From Ancylobacter novellus DSM 506 (GTDB lineage: Bacteria; Pseudomonadota; Alphaproteobacteria; Rhizobiales; Xanthobacteraceae): a stretch of DNA of 64,000 bases. The notes beneath the pieces are model-generated. The model saw only the letters and a list, made by a program, of their open reading frames with translations. It searched no databases and was not told where the DNA came from. The stretch spans positions 1 to 64,000 of the forward strand of contig NC_014217.1 in NCBI RefSeq assembly GCF_000092925.1, given 5' to 3'. The position numbers and the translations under genes are program-made. Below, one piece after another: positions 50,227-58,809 of this stretch. Positions within the stretch are counted from its first letter, which is position 1, and every line of letters begins with the position of its first letter.

Positions 50227-51660
50227 ATGCTGGCCAAGAACGAAGAGCGCGAAGCCACCCGGGCACTGCTGGCGAGCGCCGCGCGCCATGCGAGCGCCTT
50301 CCGCGCCGCCGATCCGCTCCGCCATGCGCCGAGCTTCACCTATGAAGAGGCGGTCGTCGCCTTCGACGGCGCGCTGAGCGAAGAGGGCGAGCCGGCGGGC
50401 GAGGTGCTCGACGATCTCGTCCGCCGCGCCGGGCCGGGCTTGAGCGCGACCACCGGGCCGCGCTTCTTCGGCTGGGTGATCGGCGGCTCGCATCCCGTGG
50501 GCCTCGCCGCCGACTGGCTGACCGCCGCCTGGGGCCAGAACGCCGCCAACCATGTCGCCGCCCCCGCGGCAGCGGCGGCCGAGACTGTGGCGGCGCGTTG
50601 GCTGCTCGATGTGCTGCGCCTGCCGGAGGAGGCTTCGGTCGGCTTCGTCACCGGTGCCACCATGGCCAATTTCGTCGGCCTCGCCGCCGCCCGTGGCGAG
50701 GTGCTGCGCCGCGTCGGCTGGGACGTCGAGGAAGACGGGCTCGCCGGCGCGCCGCCGGTGCGCGTGGTCATCGGCGACGACGCCCATGCCAGCGTCTTCT
50801 CCGCCCTGCAATATCTCGGCTTCGGCCGCTCAAACCTCATTCGCGTCGCCACGGACGCGCAGGGCGCCATGCGCGCAGACGCCTTCGAACGGGCGCTGCC
50901 GGAGAGCGGCCCCGTCATCGTCGTGACGCAGGCGGGGCAGATCAACACCGGCGCCTTCGACCCGCACGAGGCGATCGTCCCGCTCGCCAAGGCGCGCGGC
51001 GCCTGGGTGCATGTCGACGGCGCCTTCGGTCTGTGGGCGCGCGCCTGCCCGAAAAAGGCCGACCTCGCGGCCGGCGTCGAGCTGGCGGATTCCTGGGCGA
51101 CGGACGGTCATAAATGGCTGCAGACTCCCTATGATTGCGGCTACGCCATCGTGCGCGACGCCGAGGCGCACCGTCGGGCGATGACGATCGCGGCGAGCTA
51201 TCTGCCGCCGGTGAGTGGCACCGAGCGCGACCCCTCCCATTATGTGCCCGAGCTGTCGCGCCGCGCGCGCGGTTTCGCCACCTGGGCGCTGCTGCGCCAT
51301 CTCGGCCGTGCCGGCGTCGCGGCGATGGTCGCGGCCAATTGCGAGCAGGCCCGGCTGATGGCCGAGCTGCTGCGCGCCGAGCCCGGCATCGCCGTGCTCA
51401 ACGAGGTGGTTCTCAATCAGGTGCTGCTGCGCTTCGGCGCGGAGGCGGACGACGCGGCGGGCGACGCACTCACCCTCGCGACCATTTCCGCCATCCAGGC
51501 GGAGGGCACCTGCTTCGCCGGCGGGGCGAAATGGCGCGGGCGCTGGGCGATGCGCATCTCCGTCAGCAATGCCGTGACCACGCAGGAGGACATCCGCCTC
51601 TCCGCCGAGGCGATCATTCGCTGCTGGCGCTCCGTTGCCAGTTCGGCCGCGCGCGGCTAA
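50227..51660 (+). CDS. PLP-dependent group II decarboxylase-family enzyme
   Basis: 477 residues. The PLP lysine is Lys296 in TDGHKWLQTPYDCG; Asp264 (WVHVDGAFGLW) binds the pyridine nitrogen, and VGFVTGATMANFVGLAAARG binds phosphate. It belongs to the aromatic/glutamate decarboxylase superfamily. Substrate not predictable. The ATG at 50227 is preferred because residues before it are not conserved-looking and upstream bases belong to the divergent S24 promoter. Confidence 0.88.
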   Translation: MLAKNEEREATRALLASAARHASAFRAADPLRHAPSFTYEEAVVAFDGALSEEGEPAGEVLDDLVRRAGPGLSATTGPRFFGWVIGGSHPVGLAADWLTAAWGQNAANHVAAPAAAAAETVAARWLLDVLRLPEEASVGFVTGATMANFVGLAAARGEVLRRVGWDVEEDGLAGAPPVRVVIGDDAHASVFSALQYLGFGRSNLIRVATDAQGAMRADAFERALPESGPVIVVTQAGQINTGAFDPHEAIVPLAKARGAWVHVDGAFGLWARACPKKADLAAGVELADSWATDGHKWLQTPYDCGYAIVRDAEAHRRAMTIAASYLPPVSGTERDPSHYVPELSRRARGFATWALLRHLGRAGVAAMVAANCEQARLMAELLRAEPGIAVLNEVVLNQVLLRFGAEADDAAGDALTLATISAIQAEGTCFAGGAKWRGRWAMRISVSNAVTTQEDIRLSAEAIIRCWRSVASSAARG

Positions 51661-51700
51661 GCGGAGGCCGGGCGCGACAGGCGCGCCGGACGGACGGGTG

Positions 51701-52054
51701 ATGACGGACAGCCTCATCTATAAGATCGCGCCGCGTGCGCTCTGGCAGGCGGCGGAAGCGGCCGGGCGCTTCGAGGGCGCGCCGGTCGACGTGGCGGACG
51801 GCTTCATCCATTTCTCCACGAGCGCCCAGGTCGCCGAGACCGCGGCGAAGCATTTCGCCGGGCAGGACGATCTCCTCTTGGTGGCGGTGCGCACCGAGCG
51901 GCTTGATCCGGCGCTTCTGCGCTACGAGCCCTCGCGCGGCGGCGACCTGTTCCCACACCTCTATGGCCCGCTCGATCTTCAGGCGGTGGCGTGGGTGCGC
52001 GAACTGCCGCTCGGCCCGCATGGCCGCCACCTCTTCCCCGCCTTCGAGGGCTGA
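51701..52054 (+). CDS. DUF952 family protein
   Basis: 117 residues with the DUF952 pattern: SLIYKIAPRALWQAAEAAGR, then DGFIHFSTSAQVAETAAKHF, VAVRTERLDPALLRYEPS, and HLYGPLDLQAV. The fold is related to ADP-ribosyltransferases; function unknown. It lies 3 bases before pyrD, so the two are co-transcribed. Confidence 0.88.
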   Translation: MTDSLIYKIAPRALWQAAEAAGRFEGAPVDVADGFIHFSTSAQVAETAAKHFAGQDDLLLVAVRTERLDPALLRYEPSRGGDLFPHLYGPLDLQAVAWVRELPLGPHGRHLFPAFEG

Positions 52055-52057
52055 ACG

Positions 52058-53149
52058 ATGAGTGCGCTGTTCGACCTCGCTCTGCCCTTCGCCCGGCTGA
52101 TGGACCCGGAGAACGCGCACCGCCTCGCCATACGCGCGCTCGCCTGCCTGCCGCCGCGCGCGCCCGAGCCCGACGATGCGCGGCTGAAGGTCGAGGCCTT
52201 CGGCCTGCGCTTCCCCAACCCGGTGGGACTGGCGGCGGGCTTCGACAAGGAGGCGGAGGTGCCGGACGCCATGCTCGGCGCCGGCTTCGGCTTCGTCGAG
52301 GTCGGCACGATCACGCCGCGCCCGCAGTCGGGCAATCCGCGCCCGCGCAATTTCCGCCTCACCGAGGACCGCGCGGTGATCAACCGCTACGGCTTCAATT
52401 CCGGCGGCCATGGCCCCGCGAAAGCGCGGCTCATCGCCCGCAAGGGCAAGAGCCGCAACTCTGCGGGCATCGTCGGGGTGAATGTCGGGGCGAACAAGGA
52501 GACGGTGGACCGCGCCGCCGACTACGTCGCCGGCATCGAGGCCTTCGCCGGGCTCGGCGACTATTTCACCGTCAACGTCTCCTCGCCCAACACGCCGGGC
52601 CTGCGCGACCTGCAGGAGGAGACCGCGCTCGACGACCTGCTCGCGCGCTGCGTGGAGGCGCGCGACCGCCATGCGCCGGGCGTGCCGCTGCTCCTGAAGA
52701 TCGCGCCCGATCTCGCGCTGCCCCATCTCGACGGCGTGGTCGAGGTGGCGCACCGACGCCGGGTCGACGGGCTGATCGTTTCCAACACCACCATCTCGCG
52801 CCCGCCCGGCCTGCGTTCTCCGCACAAGGGCGAGACCGGCGGGCTCTCCGGCCGGCCGCTCTTTGCGCTCTCCACCCGCATGCTGGCGGAGACCTATGTG
52901 CGCGCGGACGGCGCCTTCCCGATCATCGGCGTCGGCGGCATCGACAGCGCCGAGACGGCGTTCGCCAAGATCGAGGCCGGCGCCAGCCTGATCCAGCTCT
53001 ATTCCGGCCTGGTCTATGAGGGGCTGGGTCTGGTGCCGCGCATCAAGGCTGGCCTCCTCGCCCGGCTGGCGAAGGAGCACGCGACACTCGCCGAGATCAC
53101 CGGCCGGCGGGCGCGGCAGGTGGTGGCGGAGCCGTTTCCGGGCGCCTAG
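52058..53149 (+). CDS. pyrD: Dihydroorotate dehydrogenase (quinone), class 2
   Basis: 363 residues. Class 2 marks: N-terminal membrane-associating helices ([20 protein letters not shown]), [20 protein letters not shown], the FMN/substrate segment [14 protein letters not shown] with catalytic Ser, and SNTTISRP and [20 protein letters not shown] near the C-terminus. It oxidises dihydroorotate to orotate in pyrimidine synthesis, passing electrons to quinone at the membrane. Its end overlaps the convergent MATE gene by 4 bases. Confidence 0.96.
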   Translation: MSALFDLALPFARLMDPENAHRLAIRALACLPPRAPEPDDARLKVEAFGLRFPNPVGLAAGFDKEAEVPDAMLGAGFGFVEVGTITPRPQSGNPRPRNFRLTEDRAVINRYGFNSGGHGPAKARLIARKGKSRNSAGIVGVNVGANKETVDRAADYVAGIEAFAGLGDYFTVNVSSPNTPGLRDLQEETALDDLLARCVEARDRHAPGVPLLLKIAPDLALPHLDGVVEVAHRRRVDGLIVSNTTISRPPGLRSPHKGETGGLSGRPLFALSTRMLAETYVRADGAFPIIGVGGIDSAETAFAKIEAGASLIQLYSGLVYEGLGLVPRIKAGLLARLAKEHATLAEITGRRARQVVAEPFPGA

Positions 53150-54471
53150 GCGAAAGTCCGCCGCTCCAGCGCGGGCAGGCGCAGGGCGAGGAATATGCCA
53201 CGCCCGGCCATGAAGGAGAGGTAAGCGAGCCACAGTCCGGTATTTCCCAGCGGCAGGGTCAGCCACCAGGCAAGGAAGAACAGCAGGACCGCCGGCACCA
53301 TCAGGTTGCGCATGTCGCGTGCCCAGGTCGAGCCGGAATAGATGCCGTCATAGGCGAAGGCGGCGACGCCGAGCAGGGGCGTCGCGGCGGCCAGTGGCAG
53401 GAATTCGCGGCCGACGAGGCGCACCTCCGGATTGGCGGAGAGCAGGTCGATGAGCCCGCCGCCGCCGAACAGCAGGAGAAGGCTCGCCGGCGCAGCGAAG
53501 CCGAAGCCCCAGAACAGCACCATGCGGACGGCGCGGCGGAAGCCCGGCCGGTCCTGCGCGCCGATGCTCTGGCCGCAGATCTGCTCGGCGGCGGTGGCGA
53601 AGCCGTCGAGGAAGAACGCGCTCACCATGACCATGTTGTAGAGCACGGCATTGGCGGCGAGCGTCACGTCGTCCTGCCGTGCGCCCTGCGCGGTGAAGAA
53701 CACCAGCACCAGCATGAGCAGGCCGGTGCGGATCATGATGTCGCTGTTTACCGCGACCGTCTCGATCAGCCGCGCCCGGTCGAGCACGGTGCGCCACGGC
53801 ACATGCCAGTCGCGCCCGAGCAGGCGGAGGGCCGCCCCGAAGCCGAACAGCATGCCGACGAATTCGGCCAGCACATTGGCGGCGGCGGCGCCGGCGATGC
53901 CGAAATCCCAGTAGAGGACGAGGAGCGCCGTGGCGGCGGCGTTCACGCCGGCGATGAGGATCTGCAGGCCGAGGCCGATATCGGTGCGGGCGATGCCGAC
54001 CAGCCAGCCGAGCACGGCGAAATTGCCGATGGCAAAGGGCGCCGAGAGGATGCGCACGGAGAAATACAGCGCCGCCGCCTCGTGCACGCCCGCGCTGGCG
54101 CCCATGGCGAGGAAGGCGACATGGGCGAGCGGCAGGTGCACGAGGATCAGGGCGATGCCGATGGCGGCGGAGATCAGCAGCGCGCGGATGAGCACGGCGC
54201 GCAGCTCCACCGTCTCGCCGCGCCCGAGCGCCTGCGCGGTCAGCCCCGCCGTGCCCATGCGCAGCGAGCCGAAGATCCAGAACACGAAGTCGAACAGCAG
54301 CGCGCCGACCGCCACCGCGCCGAGCAGCACCGCGTCGCCGAGCCGGCCGATGGCGCCCGTCGCCACCAGCCCGAGCAGCGGCGTCGTCATCTGCGCCAGC
54401 GTCGCCGGCAGGGCGATGGCGAGGAAGCGCCGGGAAGTGACCTCCACCCGACCGGGAAGCGCGAGCTCCAC
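53146..54471 (-). CDS. MATE-family efflux transporter
   Basis: 441 residues with twelve hydrophobic helices in two repeats; MATE marks include [20 protein letters not shown] and, in the second half, a pair beginning [20 protein letters not shown]. It exports cationic drugs or metabolites using H+ or Na+. The GTG at 54471, six bases after the upstream gene, is chosen; a frame to 54555 would overlap that gene fully. Substrate unknown. Confidence 0.87.
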   Translation of the reverse strand: MELALPGRVEVTSRRFLAIALPATLAQMTTPLLGLVATGAIGRLGDAVLLGAVAVGALLFDFVFWIFGSLRMGTAGLTAQALGRGETVELRAVLIRALLISAAIGIALILVHLPLAHVAFLAMGASAGVHEAAALYFSVRILSAPFAIGNFAVLGWLVGIARTDIGLGLQILIAGVNAAATALLVLYWDFGIAGAAAANVLAEFVGMLFGFGAALRLLGRDWHVPWRTVLDRARLIETVAVNSDIMIRTGLLMLVLVFFTAQGARQDDVTLAANAVLYNMVMVSAFFLDGFATAAEQICGQSIGAQDRPGFRRAVRMVLFWGFGFAAPASLLLLFGGGGLIDLLSANPEVRLVGREFLPLAAATPLLGVAAFAYDGIYSGSTWARDMRNLMVPAVLLFFLAWWLTLPLGNTGLWLAYLSFMAGRGIFLALRLPALERRTFA

Positions 54472-54476
54472 CGGGA

Positions 54477-54746
54477 TCAGCGCCCCCGGTTCGCCAGGCG
54501 CGTAATCAGCCAGAGCGGAATGACGATCGCTGCGCCGAGCAGGAAGTAGCGCCACAGCCGCTCGACCGTGTCGAAGCCGAAATTGAACAGATGGCGGACG
54601 AGGCGTTCCAGGCTCGAGAGGATGTTCATCGGGTCGAGCCCCAGCGCCGAGAGGATGACGCCGACCACAACCGACAACGCGATGAGGCGCAGCAGCACCC
54701 AGAAGGGCGAACCGCCCATCCAGCGGGAAAACTGGTTCTCAGCCAT
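54477..54746 (-). CDS. DUF6460 small membrane protein
   Basis: 89 residues with two membrane helices: FWVLLRLIALSVVVGVILSA, a connecting ALGLDPMNILSSLERLVRHL, then YFLLGAAIVIPLWLITRLAN. It is a conserved Hyphomicrobiales family of unknown function. It lies between the ligase gene (4-base gap) and the MATE gene in one leftward operon. Confidence 0.87.
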   Translation of the reverse strand: MAENQFSRWMGGSPFWVLLRLIALSVVVGVILSALGLDPMNILSSLERLVRHLFNFGFDTVERLWRYFLLGAAIVIPLWLITRLANRGR

Positions 54747-54750
54747 CGAC

Positions 54751-56457
54751 TCACGCTCCCTCGGCGGACGAAGGCGCTTTCCCTATCACGGCGGAAGGCT
54801 GGCGGGGAGCACGCCCTTCGTCGCCGATCATCCGCTCCAGCGTCTCCAGCCGGTCGGCCTCGCCGGGCGGCTTGTCCCAGCGCAGCCGGGCGATGCGGGG
54901 AAAGCGCATGGCGAGGCCCGAGCGGTGGCGGGTGGAGCGGGCGAGGCCCTCGAACGCCACTTCCAGCACCAGCCCTTCGGTGGGCGTGTGCACCACCTCG
55001 CGCACGGGGCCGAAGCGGTTGACGGTGTTGCGGCGCACGAAGCGGTCGATCTCCATCAGCTCGGCATCGGTGAAGCCGAAATAGGCCTTGCCCACCGGCA
55101 CCAGCTCGCCCTCTCCGGATTTCTCGCCGGTCCAGACGCCGAAGGTGTAGTCGGAATAGAAGGAGGAGCGCTTGCCGTGGCCCCGCTGGGCATACATCAG
55201 CACGGCATCGACGCTGTGCGGATCGCGCTTCCATTTCCACCACGGCCCCTTGGGCCGGCCGGGGACGTAGAAGCTGTCCACGCGCTTGAGCATGACCCCT
55301 TCCACCGCCTCGGCGTCGTCGCCGGCGCCGTGCGCGGCCGGGTCGGCGCGGGCGCTCGCGAGATCGTCCCAGCTTTCGAAGGGCACGATGGGCGAGAGAT
55401 CGAGGCGTCCGTCCTGCGGATGGGCGGCGATGAGCGCCTCCAGCCGGGCGCGGCGGGCCTCGAAGGGCAGGTCGCGCAAATCCTCGCCCGCCTCGAACAG
55501 CAGGTCGTAGGCGCGGATATGGGCGGGGAATTCCAGGATCAGCTTCGGCGAGACGACCTTTCGGTTGAGCCGCTGCTGAAGCACGTTGAAGGACTGCACG
55601 CGGCCCTCGCGCAGGATCAGCAATTCGCCGTCCACCGCGCCGTCGAAGGCGAGCGCTTCGGCAAGGTCCGGGAAGGCGCTGGAAATGTCCTCGCCGGTGC
55701 GGCTGTAGAGCCGGGTGACGTGCCGCCCGTCCGCGCCGGCGCCGCGCACCGCCTGGATGCGGATGCCGTCCCATTTCCACTCGGCGCGGAACTGGGCGGG
55801 GTCGAGGCTTTCGAAGTCCGTGTCCTCCAGCGGATGCGACAGCATCACCGGGCGGAACGGCGCGGGGTCGTCGGTCTCCGGCCGCTCGCCGCGGCCCTCT
55901 GCCCAGGCGAACAGCGCCTCATAGGGTGGCTCCAGCCCCGGCCAGACCAGTTCGATCTCGTCCGGCGTGCGTTCCCCCAGCGCCGCCACCGCGGTCTTGG
56001 CAAGGCGGGCGGAGACGCCGATGCGCAAGCCCCCGGTGATGAGCTTCAGCAGCGCCCAGCGCCCGGTCTCGTCCAGCCGGTCGAGCAGGCTCGCGAGCAC
56101 GGAGGGCAGCTCGGCCTTCCCCATATGGGTGAAGGCGTGGACGATGGCCGAGAGCGCCGGCGGCTCGGTGTCGTTGAGCCCGTGCGGCGCGGGCCACATC
56201 AGCGCCACCGTCTCGGAGAGGTCGCCGACATAGTCGTAGGACAGTGCGAACAGCACTGGGTCGGTGCGCTCGGAGATGAGCTGGCGGATCAGCCCCGGCT
56301 TGGCATTGCGGAAGGAGAGCGCGCCGGTGAGCGCGGCGAGCGCCCAGCCCCGCTCGGGATTGGGCGTATGCGCGAAATAGTCGGCGATGAGCCGGATCTT
56401 GCCGTTGCGGCGCGGCTCATAGGCGAGGCGGTCGAGCAAAGCGGCGAAGCGATTCAA
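54751..56457 (-). CDS. ATP-dependent DNA ligase (ligase-associated repair cluster)
   Basis: 568 residues starting at TTG, which overlaps the exonuclease stop (TTGA). The N-terminal DNA-binding domain (about 1-200) starts NRFAALLDRLAYEPRRNGK. The adenylation domain has motif I EWKWDGIR with Lys228, VDGELLI, the EGVMLKR motif and WWKWKR, and an OB domain follows. It seals nicks using ATP, in addition to the host NAD ligase. The cluster with exonuclease, Lhr-type helicase and PdeM is a known repair set in Proteobacteria. Confidence 0.94.
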   Translation of the reverse strand: MNRFAALLDRLAYEPRRNGKIRLIADYFAHTPNPERGWALAALTGALSFRNAKPGLIRQLISERTDPVLFALSYDYVGDLSETVALMWPAPHGLNDTEPPALSAIVHAFTHMGKAELPSVLASLLDRLDETGRWALLKLITGGLRIGVSARLAKTAVAALGERTPDEIELVWPGLEPPYEALFAWAEGRGERPETDDPAPFRPVMLSHPLEDTDFESLDPAQFRAEWKWDGIRIQAVRGAGADGRHVTRLYSRTGEDISSAFPDLAEALAFDGAVDGELLILREGRVQSFNVLQQRLNRKVVSPKLILEFPAHIRAYDLLFEAGEDLRDLPFEARRARLEALIAAHPQDGRLDLSPIVPFESWDDLASARADPAAHGAGDDAEAVEGVMLKRVDSFYVPGRPKGPWWKWKRDPHSVDAVLMYAQRGHGKRSSFYSDYTFGVWTGEKSGEGELVPVGKAYFGFTDAELMEIDRFVRRNTVNRFGPVREVVHTPTEGLVLEVAFEGLARSTRHRSGLAMRFPRIARLRWDKPPGEADRLETLERMIGDEGRAPRQPSAVIGKAPSSAEGA

Positions 56458-57512
56458 GGCTGCGCCTCCGGGCTTTCGGTCGCGCTCGTGTCCGGGGCGG
56501 CCGTGGTCTCCGCCTCTTCCTCGCCATAGCCGACCATGTGCAGCGGGCGGGCGCGTAGGCCGGCCAGCAGTGCCCAGTGGACGAGCGCGTCCTCCTGGCC
56601 GTGGGTGACCCAGAGTTCCTCGCAGCCGGTGGCGAGGATGGCGTCCTGCAAATCGTCCCAGTCGGCATGGTCGGAGATGATCAGCGGCAGCTCGACGCCG
56701 TTCTGCCGGGCGCGGGCGCGGATACGCATCCAGCCCGACGCGAAGGCCGTGACCGGATCGGGGAAACGGCGCGACCACAGGTCGGTCATCGCGCTGGGCG
56801 GGCAGATGACCACCGAGCCGGCGAGTTCGGCGGGCTTCACCTCGCGGGCGAGGCGGATGTCGCCGAGGTCGATGCCCTGCGACTGGTAATAGTCGGTCAG
56901 CCGCTCCATGGCGCCATGGATGAGGATAGGCTTCTCATGCCCGGCGGCACGGAGCAGCGCCATCACCCGCTGCGCCTTGCCGAGCGCATAGGCGCCGACG
57001 AGATGCGCCCGCTCGGGGAACAGCGCGAGCGAGGCGGTGAGCTTGGCCGTCTCCTCCGCAGGATCGGGATGGCGGAACACCGGCAGGCCGAAGGTCGCTT
57101 CCGAGATGAAGATGGTGCAGCGGATCGGCTCGAATGGCGCCGCGGTCGGGTCGGCGCCGGGCTTGTAGTCGCCCGAGGCGACGATGGTGCAGCCCTTGTG
57201 GTCGAGCGCGATCTGCGCCGAGCCGAGGATGTGCCCGGCGGGATGGAAGGTGACGCCGACGCCGTTCACCTCGACACGCTCGCCATATTCCGCGGCCTGC
57301 GTCGTGCCGGCGAAGCCCTCGCCATAGCGGATCGCCATGATGTCGAGCGTCTGGCGCGTCGCCATCACCGCGCCATGGCCGGCGCGGGCATGGTCGGAAT
57401 GGCCGTGCGTGATGAGCGCGCGCGGCACGGGCCGCGTCGGGTCGATGAAGAAATCGCCGGCCGGGGAATACAGGCCCTGCGGTGTGGAGTGGAGAAGCTC
57501 TTCCGGGCGCAT
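56454..57512 (-). CDS. Ligase-associated metallo-beta-lactamase-fold DNA exonuclease
   Basis: 352 residues. The metal motif HGHSDH is at 36-41, with later ligands in FHPAGHILGSAQIAL, GDYKPGADP and SDHADWDDL. The SNM1/CPSF-like family degrades DNA ends and is encoded beside the ATP-dependent ligase. The stop overlaps the ligase start. The C-terminal 20 residues are a disordered Thr/Ala-rich tail. Confidence 0.92.
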   Translation of the reverse strand: MRPEELLHSTPQGLYSPAGDFFIDPTRPVPRALITHGHSDHARAGHGAVMATRQTLDIMAIRYGEGFAGTTQAAEYGERVEVNGVGVTFHPAGHILGSAQIALDHKGCTIVASGDYKPGADPTAAPFEPIRCTIFISEATFGLPVFRHPDPAEETAKLTASLALFPERAHLVGAYALGKAQRVMALLRAAGHEKPILIHGAMERLTDYYQSQGIDLGDIRLAREVKPAELAGSVVICPPSAMTDLWSRRFPDPVTAFASGWMRIRARARQNGVELPLIISDHADWDDLQDAILATGCEELWVTHGQEDALVHWALLAGLRARPLHMVGYGEEEAETTAAPDTSATESPEAQP

Positions 57513-57590
57513 CGCGGAACCTATATAGGGCGGCGCGCCCGATTTTTCGCGAGAGGCACTCGCGGCGGCCGACCCTAGAGAACCACCCGC

Positions 57591-58526
57591 ATGAGTGCAG
57601 GCAGGCTCATCCTTTCCTCCGGCGACCCGACGGTCGATCGCCGGATCGAGTGGGCGCGCGCGCTGATGGAGGAAGGCAAGGCCGCGGATGCGGCGGAACT
57701 ACTCGGCGAGGCGATGGAGCGGGCGGGCGCCTATGCGCCGGGCTGGTTCCTGCTCGGCGAAGCACGCGAGGCGTCGGGGGATATCGCCGGCGCGCTCGAC
57801 GCCTACCGGCAGGCGCAGGCGCTCGACGCCGGCGACAGGCTCGGCAGCGGGCTGCGGCTCGCTCGGCTCGGCGGGGCCTCGGATGCCGAGGCCGGCATGA
57901 GCGAGGCCTATGTGCGCACCCTGTTCGACCAATATGCCGGCCGTTTCGACGCGGCGCTGGCGCGGCTGGATTATCGCGGCCCGGAGCTGATCGACGATGC
58001 GCTCGCCGCCGCGTGCGTGGCCCTCGGCCGCGCTTACGCCTTCGCGCGCGGGCTGGACCTCGGCTGCGGCACCGGGTTGGTGGCGCTGCGGCTGGCCGAG
58101 CATGTCGGGGCACTGGAAGGCGTCGACCTCTCGCCCAACATGATCGCCGAGGCGAAGAAGCGCGGGGTCTACGAGGTGCTGGTCGCCGGCGAGATGGTCG
58201 CCTTCCTCGCCGGTCGGCCGTCCGAGGATGCTGACCTGATCTTCGCCGGCGACGCCTTCTGCTACCTCGCCGACCTTCACCCGATCCTCGCCGAGACCCG
58301 CCGCGTGCTGGAGCCGGGCGGGCTCATCGCCTTCACCGTCGAGACGCATGAGGGCGAGGGCATCCTGCTGCGCGACACGCTGCGCTATGCGCATGCGGAA
58401 AGCTATGTGCGCGCGGCCCTGGCGGCGGCCGGGCTGGAACTCGTCTCCTGCGTCGCGGAGTCGACGCGGAAAGAGAAGGAGCAGCCGGTGCCTGGGCTGG
58501 TGGTGGTGGGAATGCGGGCGGATTGA
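57591..58526 (+). CDS. TPR-containing class I SAM methyltransferase
   Basis: 311 residues. The N-terminal 90 residues form TPR-like helices (AADAAELLGEAMERAGAYAP, GDIAGALDAYRQAQALDAG). The methyltransferase part has MSEAYVRTLFDQYAGRFDAA, SAM motif LDLGCGTGLVALRLAE and an EPGGLIAFTVE strand. It resembles TPR methyltransferases of unknown substrate. It is divergent from the exonuclease (78-base gap) and lies upstream of the helicase, so it splits the repair cluster. Confidence 0.86.
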   Translation: MSAGRLILSSGDPTVDRRIEWARALMEEGKAADAAELLGEAMERAGAYAPGWFLLGEAREASGDIAGALDAYRQAQALDAGDRLGSGLRLARLGGASDAEAGMSEAYVRTLFDQYAGRFDAALARLDYRGPELIDDALAAACVALGRAYAFARGLDLGCGTGLVALRLAEHVGALEGVDLSPNMIAEAKKRGVYEVLVAGEMVAFLAGRPSEDADLIFAGDAFCYLADLHPILAETRRVLEPGGLIAFTVETHEGEGILLRDTLRYAHAESYVRAALAAAGLELVSCVAESTRKEKEQPVPGLVVVGMRAD

Positions 58527-58542
58527 GACCGGTCGCCATTCC

Positions 58543-58651
58543 ATCGTCGTCATCCCGGCCGGAGGCGAAGCCGGAGAGCCGGGGTCGCGTGCCGCTCTCC
58601 AATCGGGTCACGGTCCCGCATATTGCCTGCGGCAATTCCGGGATGACGACG
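58543..58651. repeat. REP-like palindromes (family B)
   Basis: CGTCGTCATCCCGGCCGGAG at the left and the inverted CAATTCCGGGATGACGACG at the right enclose a GAGAGCCGGGGTCGC core. Same family as 44720-44822. Confidence 0.7.
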
Positions 58652-58666
58652 TATGAAGCAGAAGAC

Positions 58667-58760
58667 CGTCATGGCCGGACTTGATCCGGCCATCCACGTC
58701 TTCCTGCCCGCGCCCGGTCCCAAGGCGTGGATGCCCGGATCAAGCCCGGGCATGACGGTG
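58667..58760. repeat. REP-like palindromes (family A)
   Basis: ACCGTCATGGCCGGACTTGA and the inverted GATGCCCGGATCAAGCCCGG, joined through a CCACGTC/GGCGTGG stem, the same facing-pair layout as at 35001-35102. With the preceding repeat it fills the gap before the helicase gene. Confidence 0.72.
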
Positions 58761-58809
58761 TAAGAGCGGGACCCCTCGCAATTCGCCGGCGAGGCATTAG
58801 CTTCTCGCG

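Noticed and set aside
53803..54549. Plus-strand Glu/Ala/Gly-rich frame opposite the MATE gene
   Set aside because: Low-complexity mirror of a membrane protein gene.
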